From NCBI RefSeq assembly GCF_029892095.1, contig NZ_JARZAE010000004.1, positions 8,776,453-8,840,452 of the forward strand: a stretch of 64,000 nt of DNA, given 5' to 3'. Positions 1-8,550 of the stretch are shown here, in pieces; position 1 is the stretch's first letter, and every line of letters starts with the position of its first letter. The translations under genes were made by a program, and so were the position numbers. The notes under the pieces were generated by a model, which saw only the letters and a list, made by a program, of their open reading frames with translations, was not told the DNA's origin and ran no database searches. The DNA comes from Kitasatospora sp. MAP12-44. Lineage in GTDB: Bacteria > Actinomycetota > Actinomycetes > Streptomycetales > Streptomycetaceae.

Positions 1-2071
1 GCAGGATCCCGATGTGCTCCAGGTCGACCAGGACGAGGTGGCCTCGGGTGTCCCAGCCGATGGAGACCAGCGCCGGATAGGGCGTCTCGGCGTCTGCGAG
101 GGCTTCGTCCTCGGGCAGATCCGGGCTGCTCGCAGAGCAGGTCCACAGGTCGGTGCGGCCGGGAGCGGCGGTGAAGGGCTGCATCGGGGCCGTGTCGGCG
201 GCCAGGTGCAGCTCGACGCGGGCCTCGCGCAGGACGACCGCCTCCACGATGGGCAGCTCCCGTCCGGCGTCCGCGAGGTTGAGGGCCAGGGTGCGCAGGG
301 ACCGGTCCAGCAGGTCGAAGCCGGCGGGGTGCTGGGCGGCGCGTAGGGACTGCTCGGTCTTGGCAGCGCGGCCCGTAGGAAGGGGAATGTGCCGCCCGGG
401 CGGCAGGCGCCGCTGCTGCAGGCGCCGGCGCAGCGCCACCGCGCCGACCAGCGCCGCCGCCAGCGCTCCGGCCCCCAGCCAGACCTCGGCGGGCGCGAGG
501 ACGTGCGCCGTCGCCTCAGCAGCTGGCTGCGCGGTGCGCAGCTGGACAGCGCCGCCCACCTGGTCCGGGGGTGCGGCAGGGCTCGGCGTGTGGGCGCTCG
601 GGGAGGGGATCGCCGGTCGCGTCGGCGCCGGGGTGGCCGGGCTTGCTGCTGGTGGCGTCGGCCGGCTCTGCGTCGGGGCCGAGCCCGCGCCCGTGGTCGC
701 CGTCGGCATGGACGGGGTGTCCGGCTGCACCGCTGTCCCCCGGGTCGGCGATTCGGTGCCGGCCGGTGTCTGCGCCGTTCCGGGCGGGGGCGGCACGGTC
801 AGCTGCTGGCCGGGGTGGATGAGGTCGGGATCGGAGATCGTCCCCTTGTTGGCGTCGGCGATGGCTGGCCACTGCTCGGGATCCCCGTACGCGCTCTGGG
901 CGATCGACCAGAGGCTGTCGCCTGCGTGCACCGTCACGTGGCTCTCGCCTTGGCCAGATCCTGTGGAGGGCGTCGCTTGCGCGTCGAACGGCTGCTGCTG
1001 GGAAGTTGGGCTGGTCGTGCTGTCCGAGGTTGCTCCGGCGGCCGGTGCTGCCGGGGCGGTGGTGAGGCGGGCGTCGGCGGGCAGGTTGATGACCGCGCCC
1101 TGCGGCAGGTATCCGGCAGCGGTCTCGGGCAGGGTCGGGTTGAGGGCGGCGATGTCCGTCCAGCGCTGTCCGTCACCCAGATAGCTGACTGCCAGGTCCC
1201 ACGGCGACTCGGTCGGCGACTGGACGGTGTGCGTCGGCCAGGCCGTCGGGTTCCCGACAGAGGCGGGTCCCTCCTGGGAGGTTGTCCTCGCCTCGGAGGG
1301 GGGTGACTGCTGCTGAGCGCCCTGGACGGTGGTGGGCCCGGGGCCGGCGGGGGCGTCGGGTAGGAGCAGGGTCCAGCCCGGTTGGATGGTGTCGGCGCTG
1401 AAGAGGGTGCCGTCGTTCATGGTGCGGTCGGCGTTGAGCTGGGCGATGTCCTTCCAGCGCGTGGCGTCGCCGAGTTGGTGCTGGGCGATGCTCCACAGGC
1501 TGTCGCGGTCTTGCACCGTGTACTGGCGGTGCTGAGCGGCCTGGGCGCCGGCGGAGGGCGTTGTCGGGGTGGCCGCCTGGGCGACCGAGGCGCTGGCAGG
1601 GTGCTGGCCGGCGGTGGCGGCGACCAGCGGGCGGGCGGTGGCCGCGCTGGCGGGCGCGGCGGCGGCCAGCGCGCTGCCGGTGGGCAGGAGGATGAGGATC
1701 GCGCCGACCAACAGCGCGGCCAGGCGCTGCGGTGCGCCGAACGCGGGCAGTCGGACGGCGCCCCGGCCGGTGAGCTGGGCGGGGATCTCCAGCAGCACGC
1801 ACAGCGTGAAGCCGGCCCAGGCGCTCCAGCCGACGGCGGTGAGCACCGCGATGAACGGTGTGCCGACGTCGTTGCTCTGCGGGGTGAGCAGGCTCTGGAG
1901 GTCGGCGGTGCTGACGCCGTGGGGGAGCAGGGTGGTGGTGAACAGCCACAGCAGGGCGGGCACACCGGCCAGGAGGGCGAGCAGCGTCACGAGAGCGGCG
2001 ATGGCGCGCAGGGCGGCGGCCAGGCGGCTGCCGGTCCTGCCTCGGGTCCTTGGGTGGGTGGGCGGTCGCAT
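1..2071 (-). CDS. LysM-domain membrane protein, last gene of Tad operon (3' end outside window)
   Basis: The frame runs from an ATG at 2071 off the left edge, so the C-terminus is missing. Translation shows hydrophobic segments at the N-terminus (including FIAVLTAVGWSAW), then three LysM-type modules beginning near QYTVQDRDSLWSIAQ, HTVQSPTESPWDLA and HVTVHAGDSLWSIAQ. A Pro/Thr/Ser-rich linker, another membrane segment (VWLGAGALAAALVG) and a soluble domain follow. LysM modules bind peptidoglycan, so an envelope role is likely. Streptomyces homologues next to Tad genes often end in a BTAD/SARP-like domain, which cannot be checked here. The start lies 8 bases after the TadG stop, which places it in the pilus operon. 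An anchoring or regulatory role is inference. Confidence 0.85.
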   Translation of the reverse strand, partial: MRPPTHPRTRGRTGSRLAAALRAIAALVTLLALLAGVPALLWLFTTTLLPHGVSTADLQSLLTPQSNDVGTPFIAVLTAVGWSAWAGFTLCVLLEIPAQLTGRGAVRLPAFGAPQRLAALLVGAILILLPTGSALAAAAPASAATARPLVAATAGQHPASASVAQAATPTTPSAGAQAAQHRQYTVQDRDSLWSIAQHQLGDATRWKDIAQLNADRTMNDGTLFSADTIQPGWTLLLPDAPAGPGPTTVQGAQQQSPPSEARTTSQEGPASVGNPTAWPTHTVQSPTESPWDLAVSYLGDGQRWTDIAALNPTLPETAAGYLPQGAVINLPADARLTTAPAAPAAGATSDSTTSPTSQQQPFDAQATPSTGSGQGESHVTVHAGDSLWSIAQSAYGDPEQWPAIADANKGTISDPDLIHPGQQLTVPPPPGTAQTPAGTESPTRGTAVQPDTPSMPTATTGAGSAPTQSRPTPPAASPATPAPTRPAIPSPSAHTPSPAAPPDQVGGAVQLRTAQPAAEATAHVLAPAEVWLGAGALAAALVGAVALRRRLQQRRLPPGRHIPLPTGRAAKTEQSLRAAQHPAGFDLLDRSLRTLALNLADAGRELPIVEAVVLREARVELHLAADTAPMQPFTAAPGRTDLWTCSASSPDLPEDEALADAETPYPALVSIGWDTRGHLVLVDLEHIGIL

Positions 2072-2079
2072 GCTGGGTC

Positions 2080-2526
2080 CTACCCTTCGGGCGCGGTGAC
2101 GCCGTGCAAGAGTTCGGCGGTGGCGTGGCCTTCGGCGCTGAGGGAGGAGACGCCGATGACCTGGAGGAAGAGGGTCTTGTGCCGGGCGGTGACCTGGACT
2201 TCGAGAGTGGTGCCGTCGGCGCTGGGGGTCGCGGTGCCCGTGGCCCCGGCGCGGGCGAGGTAGTCGTCGGCGGCGGCGACGGCCTTGGCGGGGTCGATGA
2301 CGATGGCCTGGCCGGGGATGGCCTTGGTCGGGTCGACGGCCTGGCTGCCGGCCCGGGCCGCTTCGGCGGCGAGGGCGTCGGCGTTCTCGACGGCGCGGAG
2401 CTTGCCGCCGCCGTCCACGACGAGGCCGATCATCATGAACGCGCCAGCCATGACGATCACCCACCACAGGGTGATGCTGCCCCGGTCGCGACCGGCCCGG
2501 TTCTTGGGTGAGCGGTGAGCGGTCAT
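2080..2526 (-). CDS. TadG/TadE-like minor pilin (Flp pilus assembly)
   Basis: This 148-aa protein starts MTAHRSPKNRAGRDRGS and continues with one hydrophobic helix (ITLWWVIVMAGAFMMIGLVV). The D-R-G-S plus N-terminal transmembrane layout is typical of TadE/TadG-like pseudopilins that the Tad machinery assembles at the membrane. The motif LVVDGGGKLRAVENADALAAEAAR is characteristic of actinobacterial TadG-like proteins. The ATG at 2526 overlaps the TGA of the upstream gene (ATGA), which argues for translational coupling and for this start over an in-frame codon six residues upstream. It is shorter than proteobacterial TadG and lacks a von Willebrand domain. Confidence 0.88.
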   Translation of the reverse strand: MTAHRSPKNRAGRDRGSITLWWVIVMAGAFMMIGLVVDGGGKLRAVENADALAAEAARAGSQAVDPTKAIPGQAIVIDPAKAVAAADDYLARAGATGTATPSADGTTLEVQVTARHKTLFLQVIGVSSLSAEGHATAELLHGVTAPEG

Positions 2527-2960
2527 CAGGTGCGGGGCCTCCACCGGTCGATGACGGAGGTGAACGTCGCCGACATGTCCTTGCCGCCGCTGACGGGCAG
2601 CCCGAGGTCGGACAGGGTCAGCCGGCAGTGGACGCTGGCGGTGACGGCACCGTACTGGCCGATGGGGGCGTCGAAGCCGGAGGTGTCGACACTGATGTCG
2701 ACGCTGGCGCAGTGCAGGTGCTGGTCGGCGAGGGTCTGGGCTGCGGCGGTGCCGGCCTGCTGCTGGGCTGCGGCGGCGGTGGGGGCCAGCGACGCCTCGC
2801 GGGCGGCGTCGGCCGCCGCCGCGTCGACGGCGTCGCCGGCGTTGATGATCCGTCCGCCGACCATGGCCAGGGCCAGCAGCATGAACCCGGCGGGGACCCA
2901 GATGGTGAACTCGATCGCGGCGCTGCCCTCGTCGCGGCAGCGTGCGCGGCGGCGGATCAC
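2526..2960 (-). CDS. TadE-like minor pilin, second copy
   Basis: This 144-aa product has a charged N-terminus (IRRRARCRDEGSAAIEF) followed by a hydrophobic helix and AAREASLAPT. The G-S-A-A-I-E-F segment is the usual TadE prepilin-like signature with the conserved glutamate of pilin-type helices. The chosen GTG at 2960 overlaps the TGA of the preceding tadE-like gene (GTGA). The C-terminal region carries a Cys pair (HLHC and VHC) that may form a disulphide. It is one of three consecutive TadE/G-type genes, probably minor pilins or assembly factors of one Flp pilus. Confidence 0.88.
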   Translation of the reverse strand: MIRRRARCRDEGSAAIEFTIWVPAGFMLLALAMVGGRIINAGDAVDAAAADAAREASLAPTAAAAQQQAGTAAAQTLADQHLHCASVDISVDTSGFDAPIGQYGAVTASVHCRLTLSDLGLPVSGGKDMSATFTSVIDRWRPRT

Positions 2961-3373
2961 GGTGCGATCCACTTCTCGACGGGGCCGCTGGCGTGCTCGG
3001 TGACGCTGATCGGCAGGCCCAGGACGTTCTGGGCCGTGCCGGTCACGGTGATCTGTATCCGCTCGCCGGTGCTGCCGTCGGCCGAGATCCGGGTGCCGGT
3101 GAGGGTGCCGTGCAGGCGGTCCAGGACGCTCTGGGCGCGGGCCAGGCCCGCTTCGGTGCCCGACCCGTAGCCGCGCGCGCCCTGGACGCCTTCGCGGGCG
3201 GCGGTCTGGGCGGCCTGCTGGGCGAGGTAGATGTTGCAGGCGGTCACGACCATGAAGAGCAGCAGCAGGGCGGCGGGGAAGCAGATGACCATCTGGATGC
3301 TGGTGTCGCCCCTGTCGCACCCCCGACGGTGGGCGCGGGTGCGGACCCGGTGCAGGAGGACGCGAAAGGTCAT
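2957..3373 (-). CDS. TadE-like minor pilin, first copy
   Basis: This 138-aa protein begins MTFRVLLHRVRTRAHRRGCDRGDTSIQM and then has one hydrophobic helix (VICFPAALLLLFMVVTACNI). QAAQTAAREGVQGARGYG and a soluble beta-rich tail ending PVEKWIAP follow. This is the TadE layout. The ATG at 3373 shares one base with the stop of the pilin-like gene (TGATG), and its own TGA overlaps the next GTG. Three such minor-pilin genes in tandem are usual in Streptomyces Tad loci. Confidence 0.88.
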   Translation of the reverse strand: MTFRVLLHRVRTRAHRRGCDRGDTSIQMVICFPAALLLLFMVVTACNIYLAQQAAQTAAREGVQGARGYGSGTEAGLARAQSVLDRLHGTLTGTRISADGSTGERIQITVTGTAQNVLGLPISVTEHASGPVEKWIAP

Positions 3374-3609
3374 CAGAGGCTCGTCATGTCCGCGAGGTGC
3401 TTGTCTCCCAGGGTCTTGAACGCGGCGACGGCGGTGACGGCGAACAGCACACCACCCACGATCCACAAGATGGTGGGGATGTTGACGTCCCCGCGGTCGG
3501 GCGCGGCGCGCAACTGCTCGGCGCGTGCGCGCAGCTGGCTGGTAGCGGCGTCCAGACGCAGGTGGGCGGCAGCGCTCAGGCGCAGGGCAGTGCGGTTGAG
3601 GTGGTTCAT
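3373..3609 (-). CDS. Flp-type pilin-like small membrane protein
   Basis: This 78-aa protein has a 45-residue basic/amphipathic N-terminus, then DRGDVNIPTILWIVGGVLFA, a single transmembrane helix and a short polar tail (TLGDKHLADMTSL). Size and location between TadC and TadE fit the major Flp pilin slot. The long leader before DRGD would need cleavage by a TadV/CpaA peptidase, and no such gene is visible in this window. The ATG at 3609 is preceded by a modest AAGGA about 15 bases upstream. Assignment as the pilin rests on context and topology rather than a diagnostic motif. Confidence 0.7.
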   Translation of the reverse strand: MNHLNRTALRLSAAAHLRLDAATSQLRARAEQLRAAPDRGDVNIPTILWIVGGVLFAVTAVAAFKTLGDKHLADMTSL

Positions 3610-3676
3610 GGGGCTGTTCGTCCTTCGTCGGTGACTCGATGGGCGGCGGGCGCCGGCGGGCCGGCGGCTGGGCGGT

Positions 3677-4579
3677 CTACATGAGGAAGATGCGGATCAT
3701 GGCGGGGAAAGCCAGGAAGACGAGCAGCACCATGGAGAGCAGCGTCACGGGGACGGCCATGCTCTCGGTGGCCTGGTTGGCCCTGGCCTGCTCGGCGGCG
3801 ATCAGCTCACCGGCCAGGCTCTCGGAGCGGGCGCGCAGCGTCTCGTAGATGGCGGCGCCGTCGCGCCCCGAGATGCTGACGATGTCGGCGATGTCCTCCG
3901 CCGCGCTCACGCCGGTCTCCTGACCCAGTGTCCGCAGACCCTCCCAAGGCGGGACGCGGTCCAGGCGGGCGCGCATCAGGGCGCCCCGGATGCGGCGGAA
4001 CACCCAGCCGTCGGCGATCTCCGAGGGACGCTCCAGGGAGTCCTGGGCTCCGGCGTCGGAGGCGCGTTCCATCGCGGCGAGCTCCATGTAGGCGGCGAAC
4101 GCCCAGGTGGCCTCCTCCCGGGCCCGCTTGGCCTTGTCCCGCAGCGCGAAGTCGGGCAGCAGCCAGCCGCCGGCCGCTGCGACCGGACCGCCGAGCACGG
4201 GGAGGGTGAAGCCCGTGCTCCAGCCGCCCAGGACCAGGATCGCCACCATCAGCGAGGGCAGCAAAAGGCCCAGCAGTGCCAGGGCCGCCTTGGCGGCGAG
4301 GAATTCCCCGGGGCTCTGGCCCACCAGGTCGAGGTCCTGCAGCGGGATGCGCAGCCCGGCGCGGCCGCCGAAGCGATCGGCGGCTGCCGATCCCGCACGC
4401 TCCCACCACGGCGCCGCCTTCGCCGTGTCGTCCTCGGTCCGGGGAAGGGGGATGGGGACTTTGCCTTCGACGCGGTCCAGGGCGGCGCCGAGCTCGGGCG
4501 GCGCGGGGGCGAGTTCGCGCACCAGCAGCGCCAGGCCGCCGCCCAGGACGGCGCCGGCGACGATCGCGTACGGCGTCAC
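3677..4579 (-). CDS. tadC: TadC, type II/IV secretion F-domain protein
   Basis: This 300-aa inner-membrane protein matches TadC. It has an N-terminal transmembrane segment, a cytoplasmic stretch, two central helices (ALLGLLLPSLMVAILVLGGW and a second after GPVAAAGGW), a cytosolic helical F domain and a C-terminal helix (LLSMVLLVFLAFPAMIRIFL). TadC pairs with TadB as the platform that transmits CpaF/TadA ATPase motion to pilin polymerisation. The GTG at 4579 overlaps the TadB TGA in a GTGA. A 67-base gap to the pilin gene is the largest in this part of the operon and could allow differential expression. Confidence 0.9.
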   Translation of the reverse strand: MTPYAIVAGAVLGGGLALLVRELAPAPPELGAALDRVEGKVPIPLPRTEDDTAKAAPWWERAGSAAADRFGGRAGLRIPLQDLDLVGQSPGEFLAAKAALALLGLLLPSLMVAILVLGGWSTGFTLPVLGGPVAAAGGWLLPDFALRDKAKRAREEATWAFAAYMELAAMERASDAGAQDSLERPSEIADGWVFRRIRGALMRARLDRVPPWEGLRTLGQETGVSAAEDIADIVSISGRDGAAIYETLRARSESLAGELIAAEQARANQATESMAVPVTLLSMVLLVFLAFPAMIRIFLM

Positions 4580-5505
4580 GAGGCCACCGCCCGACCGGCC
4601 GCCGGCGAGGGGGTGAGCGCGGCGCGGGGGCCAGCGCCGGCGGCGTCGGCGCTGTCTTCGAGGAAGCCGGGCAGCTGCTTGGCGGCGCCCAGGCGGTGCA
4701 TCCAGGTGAACAGGCCGACCGCGGCGGCCAGCAGCAGCATCAGCACGACCACCCCGGGGGCGGTGTTGTAGGGGGCGACGTAGCCGCGGTTGAAGGAGAT
4801 ACCGACGATCACGACGGTGGCGATGCAGCAGATCCACCGGGCGGTGGTCCGGGCCTTGGCCCGGTCCGCTTCCACGTCGCGCCGCCGGCGCACCACGTCC
4901 GCGGTGGTCGCGCCGAGGTCGGACAGCACCTGCGCCAGGCCCGGGCCGCGGTCGCGGATGCGCAGCGCCAGCGCGGCGCCGACCAGGTCGGCGCGCGGGT
5001 CCCCGAACTCACGGGCGAAGGCCCTCAAGGCGACCTGGGCGTCCCAGCGGGCCTGCAGTCGCGCGGCGAGGTCAGCGACCTCGCGGACGATCGGCGCTGG
5101 TGCGGTGCGCAGCGAGGCGTTGATGGCCTCCTCGATGCCGGTGCCCACCCGCACCAGGTCGCCCAGGCGCTTGGTCCACTGGGCGAGGGCGTCCAGGCGC
5201 TTGATCCGCTCGATGGCGGCCTTGTTGGGGGCCAGCAGCCAGGGCAGGAAGAACACGGTCGCGGTGATGACGACGGCCGAGGGCAGCCACCCGGTGAACA
5301 GCCACACCAGAGTGAACGCGCAGACGGCGGTGATCGCCTGGATGCGCAGGCGCCGCCTGGCCCGGGGCGGACGTGTGCCGCCGGCCCGGGCCAGGCGGGA
5401 GCGGGGCCTGGGGGGCGGGGCGGTGGTGCCGCGCAGGCCGGCGACCAGCCCGAGTCCGCCGATCAGCAGGCACACTCCGCCGAACGCGGCGATCAGGGCA
5501 CCCAT
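4576..5505 (-). CDS. tadB: TadB, type II/IV secretion F-domain protein
   Basis: This roughly 309-aa membrane protein starts MGALIAAFGGVCLLIGGLGL. Two hydrophobic stretches near residues 57-90 follow, then a T2SSF-like helical domain (AQWTKRLGDLVRVGTGIEEA, RIRDRGPGLAQVLSDLG) and a C-terminal pair of helices. This matches TadB, the platform partner of TadC. ATG 5505 shares a base with the CpaF stop (TGATG). A GTG one codon upstream would give a GTGA overlap, so the first residue is ambiguous by one codon. The gene sits in the canonical cpaF-tadB-tadC order. Confidence 0.9.
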   Translation of the reverse strand: MGALIAAFGGVCLLIGGLGLVAGLRGTTAPPPRPRSRLARAGGTRPPRARRRLRIQAITAVCAFTLVWLFTGWLPSAVVITATVFFLPWLLAPNKAAIERIKRLDALAQWTKRLGDLVRVGTGIEEAINASLRTAPAPIVREVADLAARLQARWDAQVALRAFAREFGDPRADLVGAALALRIRDRGPGLAQVLSDLGATTADVVRRRRDVEADRAKARTTARWICCIATVVIVGISFNRGYVAPYNTAPGVVVLMLLLAAAVGLFTWMHRLGAAKQLPGFLEDSADAAGAGPRAALTPSPAAGRAVAS

Positions 5506-7037
5506 CACCGCACCGCCCTAAGGAGGCTGAGAGGGGCGGCCCAGGCGCCGTCGGTGGTGAGCCAGCCGGGGTCGAAGCCGACGTCGCGCAGGTCGTCCAG
5601 GCAGGCCGGCATCACGCCGGTCGGCACCGCCCGCAGCTCACCGCTGCCGGGGCGCGGGGCGAAAAGCCGGTTGTAGGCGGGGGCGCCGCGCTCGCCTACG
5701 CCGGTGACCTCCAGGACGTGCTGGACGAATCGGTGGCGGCTGCCGCCGCGGCCGGTCTCGTCCACCATGCCGATGTGCACTACCAGGTCGAGCGCGTTGG
5801 CCGCCATCAGGTAGGCCAGCTCCTGGGTCATCCCGGCGCTGCCGTGCTCCAGGCACAGCTGCGCGATTCGGGCGAAGATGGCGTCGGGCTTGCGGACGTG
5901 GATGGTGCACAGCGAGCCGCCCTCACCACCGGACATGGCCTGCAGCATCGGCACGATCTCCCGGGAGCGGACCTCGCCGACGATCATCTTGCGCAGGTTC
6001 ATCCGCAGCGCCGGCGGGATCAGGTCGGCGATCGAGACCGCGCCGACCTCCCGGCCATCCGGGCCCCGCTCGCCGTTGCCCTCCCGTGCCTCCATCGGGA
6101 CGACCTGGCGCAGGTGCCCGGACTTGTGCAGGTAGAGCTCGGACTCGGTCTCGAAGGTCCCGATCCGCTCGTCGGGGTCGATCTCGCGCGCCAGCGCGAT
6201 CAGCAGCGTGGTCTTCCCAACGCCCTGCGTGCCGGACACCATGATGTTCTTGCCCGCGCGGATCGCCGAGCGCAGCAGGGCGAGCAGCGCGGTGTCGATG
6301 GTGCCGAGCTCGACCAGGCCCTCCAGCGTGATGTCCCGGATCCGCTGGCGGCGGATGTTCACATACGGGCGCGGGGTGACCTGCGTCATCACCTGCAGGC
6401 GGAAGCCGCCCTCCAACGCCAGCGCCAGGTTGGGCCGGGAGTTGGACAGCGAGCGCTCACCCTGGCCGTGGCGGCGGGCCAGCAGCTGCAGGAACTCCAC
6501 GAGCTCGCCGTCGCTGTCGGCGACCGCCTCCAGGCGCCGGCGCGGCTTGGAGGCATAGTCCGCCCACACGTCGTCGCAGCCGTTGATCATCAGGTTCTCC
6601 AGATCCGGATCGTCCAGATGCGGCTGGATCCGGCCCAGCCGGAACTGCGAGTCGAAGACCGCCCGCAACAGCGACCGCTCGTCGGCCGCCGTGGGCGAGA
6701 CCTGACGGGCCGTCGCGTAGTCCGCAGCCCACCGGGCGACCAGGTCGTTGATCAGCGCCAGGCCCAGCTGCTCGGCGTGCTCAGCAGGCATCTCGCTGCC
6801 ACGGCTCTCCTTGTACGCCTGGAACTCGGGCGCGAGACGATCCGCGAGCTCGCGCCGCAACGCCCGCACCTCGGACCACTCCCACCGGGCGACCCGCCCC
6901 GCGACGGCGTGCCCCGCCCCAGGTGCGCCGGCGCTCGCCCACGGAGCCTGCGGCTGCGCCGGCATCGTGAGGGACTCGGGCACCGCCGTGGGCGCGGTGG
7001 GTGCCGTCGAATACAGGGGCCTACCGCGAACCGCCAC
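5505..7037 (-). CDS. tadA: CpaF/TadA, Flp pilus assembly ATPase
   Basis: This protein of about 510 aa is a secretion-type hexameric ATPase. The N-terminal helical domain contains PDLENLMINGCDDVW, a signature of CpaF. Walker A is GTQGVGKTT near residues 269-277, followed by an Asp-box-like DPDERIGTFE, MIVGEVRSRE (Walker B region) and GGEGGSLCTIHVRKPDA (His-box area). It powers pilin assembly from the cytoplasmic side of TadB/TadC. GTG 7037 was preferred over an adjacent TTG because a GGGGGGT ribosome site lies about 9-10 bases upstream. It overlaps the end of the CpaE-like gene by about 17 bases. Confidence 0.93.
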   Translation of the reverse strand: MAVRGRPLYSTAPTAPTAVPESLTMPAQPQAPWASAGAPGAGHAVAGRVARWEWSEVRALRRELADRLAPEFQAYKESRGSEMPAEHAEQLGLALINDLVARWAADYATARQVSPTAADERSLLRAVFDSQFRLGRIQPHLDDPDLENLMINGCDDVWADYASKPRRRLEAVADSDGELVEFLQLLARRHGQGERSLSNSRPNLALALEGGFRLQVMTQVTPRPYVNIRRQRIRDITLEGLVELGTIDTALLALLRSAIRAGKNIMVSGTQGVGKTTLLIALAREIDPDERIGTFETESELYLHKSGHLRQVVPMEAREGNGERGPDGREVGAVSIADLIPPALRMNLRKMIVGEVRSREIVPMLQAMSGGEGGSLCTIHVRKPDAIFARIAQLCLEHGSAGMTQELAYLMAANALDLVVHIGMVDETGRGGSRHRFVQHVLEVTGVGERGAPAYNRLFAPRPGSGELRAVPTGVMPACLDDLRDVGFDPGWLTTDGAWAAPLSLLRAVR

Positions 7038-7852
7038 CAACGATCACCCCCCGACCGCCGGCAGGGAGCGACAGGAGATCGCGGCGCTCCCCAGCAAGTT
7101 GCTGCAGCCGCGTCCCCATCACCGCAGCCTGGCGAAGCAGCGGCGAGCGGCCGAACGCCTTGCCGCCCGCACCGCCGTGGGTCAGCACCCTCGCCGCCCC
7201 AGGGTCGTACGGCAAGACTCGCCAGCACCGGCAGCTGCAGGTGCTCGGCGATGTCCCGCTGCGCGTACGGACCCTCCGTGATCAGGACCAACCCCAGCCC
7301 GCTGCCCGCACGCGCGCCGACGCTCTCACGCAGCCCCGCGATGCGCGGCCGCGCCGCAGCAGCCGCCCGCAGCGTCCCGCGCACCACGACGGCCACCACG
7401 TCCGCCGACCGCGCCAGCACGCCGGCTGGACCCGAAGCACCGGACCGTCCCAGATCCACCAGGACGTCCACTCCTGCCTCCCGGTGCCAAGCCCCGAACA
7501 GCGTCGCCAAATGCGGCCACGTCTGCTGCAGCCCGGCCGCCTGCGCTGGGCTCCTGAGCCCCGGCAGCAGCAGCCGGTCGGCGGCCGCCTCGGGCACCGA
7601 CAGGTTGATCAGCTGCTCCCACAGCCCAGCCTCCAGGCGGCCCAGGCGGTCCGCGACCTGGAGGTTCGCCAGCCCGTGCTCGCCCGGCACACGGCCCTCG
7701 AGATACCCGGCGATGACCGATCCACCGTCGGGGTCGCACTCGGCCAGCACTGCGCGCCGACCCGGCACCAGCGGCCAACTGAGCAGCGCGGCCAAGGCGG
7801 TTGTGGTCACACCTGGCGCGCCGGGGGAGCCGACGAACGCGATCACCGCCAT
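7021..7852 (-). pseudogene. CpaE/TadZ-like P-loop ATPase, frameshifted
   Basis: The first frame (ATG 7852) reads MAVIAFVGSPGAPGVTTTAL, a deviant Walker A as in ParA/MinD-like CpaE/TadZ proteins. It contains LAECDPDGGSV, VDVLVDLGRSG and RSADVVAVVV. After ASL at about 7217 the homologous C-terminus continues in the next frame as LPYDPGAARVLTHGG and ends at the TAG at 7021. One surplus base at 7216 explains the shift; removing it gives about 276 aa with a natural end just before cpaF. TadZ localises the Tad machine. Without correction the frame would run on into cpaF sequence as nonsense. A sequence error is as likely as a true mutation. Confidence 0.82.
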
Positions 7853-7853
7853 G

Positions 7854-8537
7854 TCATCCCCCTGCCGGCAGCTGAAGGAAGGCGACCTCGCCCCGTGCGG
7901 CCCACCGCGCGAGCGTCGGCCCGTCCATCGCGGTCACGGCGACATCGACGACGATGTCGCCGGCGTTGTCGGGCTTGCCGACCCGCACCACCCCCGCCGC
8001 CATCGGCGCTTCCGGGGCCTGCGCTGTGCCCGTGCTGCCGTCCTTGGGCGTGTGGACCAGCTGGAGCCTCTGTCCGGGGGTGAACGGGGTCGCGGGAAAC
8101 TGGGCAGGTGCCAGCGCGATGGAGGCAAGTTGCTGCCCGGACGTCATCAACGGGCTGCTGGTGACAGCCTGTTCGCTCAGCAGCGTGCCGGCGGGGAGAG
8201 AGGTCACGGCGCGTTTGCCGATAACCTTGGCCAGGTCCTGGCTGGGCACAGGCTTGAGGAGCGGATCGGAGGCGATCCTCGCCTCCACCAGGTCATCCGC
8301 GGTGATCGTCGCACCCGCCGGGACGTCCCGAGCCACCGCCAGCACCCCGATCCGCTGCCCGGTGGCCACGTACTGGTAGGCACCCGCGAGGGAGCCGACC
8401 GCGATCAGGGCGATGGAAGCCGCGATCATCGCCGGTCGCCTTCGACGCACCGGCAGTTGACGCACTGCCGGTGCTGCCGGCAGGGGAGAGGCGGCGGGCT
8501 GCTCCGGGGCGCGTGGAACTCTGTTGATCGTGCTCAT
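7854..8537 (-). CDS. CpaB/RcpC-like SAF-domain protein
   Basis: This 227-aa protein has a proline-rich cytoplasmic N-terminus, one transmembrane helix (MIAASIALIAVGSLAGAYQY) and an SAF domain (VLAVARDVPAGATITADDLV, followed by IGKRAVTSLPAGTLLSE). SAF domains of CpaB/RcpC act in the periplasm or wall space in Flp pilus biogenesis. The C-terminal part ends in DVAVTAMDGPTLARWAARG, typical of the actinobacterial family. The ATG at 8537 is 13 bases after the preceding stop, and its TGA lies one base before the CpaE ATG. Confidence 0.88.
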   Translation of the reverse strand: MSTINRVPRAPEQPAASPLPAAPAVRQLPVRRRRPAMIAASIALIAVGSLAGAYQYVATGQRIGVLAVARDVPAGATITADDLVEARIASDPLLKPVPSQDLAKVIGKRAVTSLPAGTLLSEQAVTSSPLMTSGQQLASIALAPAQFPATPFTPGQRLQLVHTPKDGSTGTAQAPEAPMAAGVVRVGKPDNAGDIVVDVAVTAMDGPTLARWAARGEVAFLQLPAGG

Positions 8538-8550
8538 CAGGTCCTTCTCG

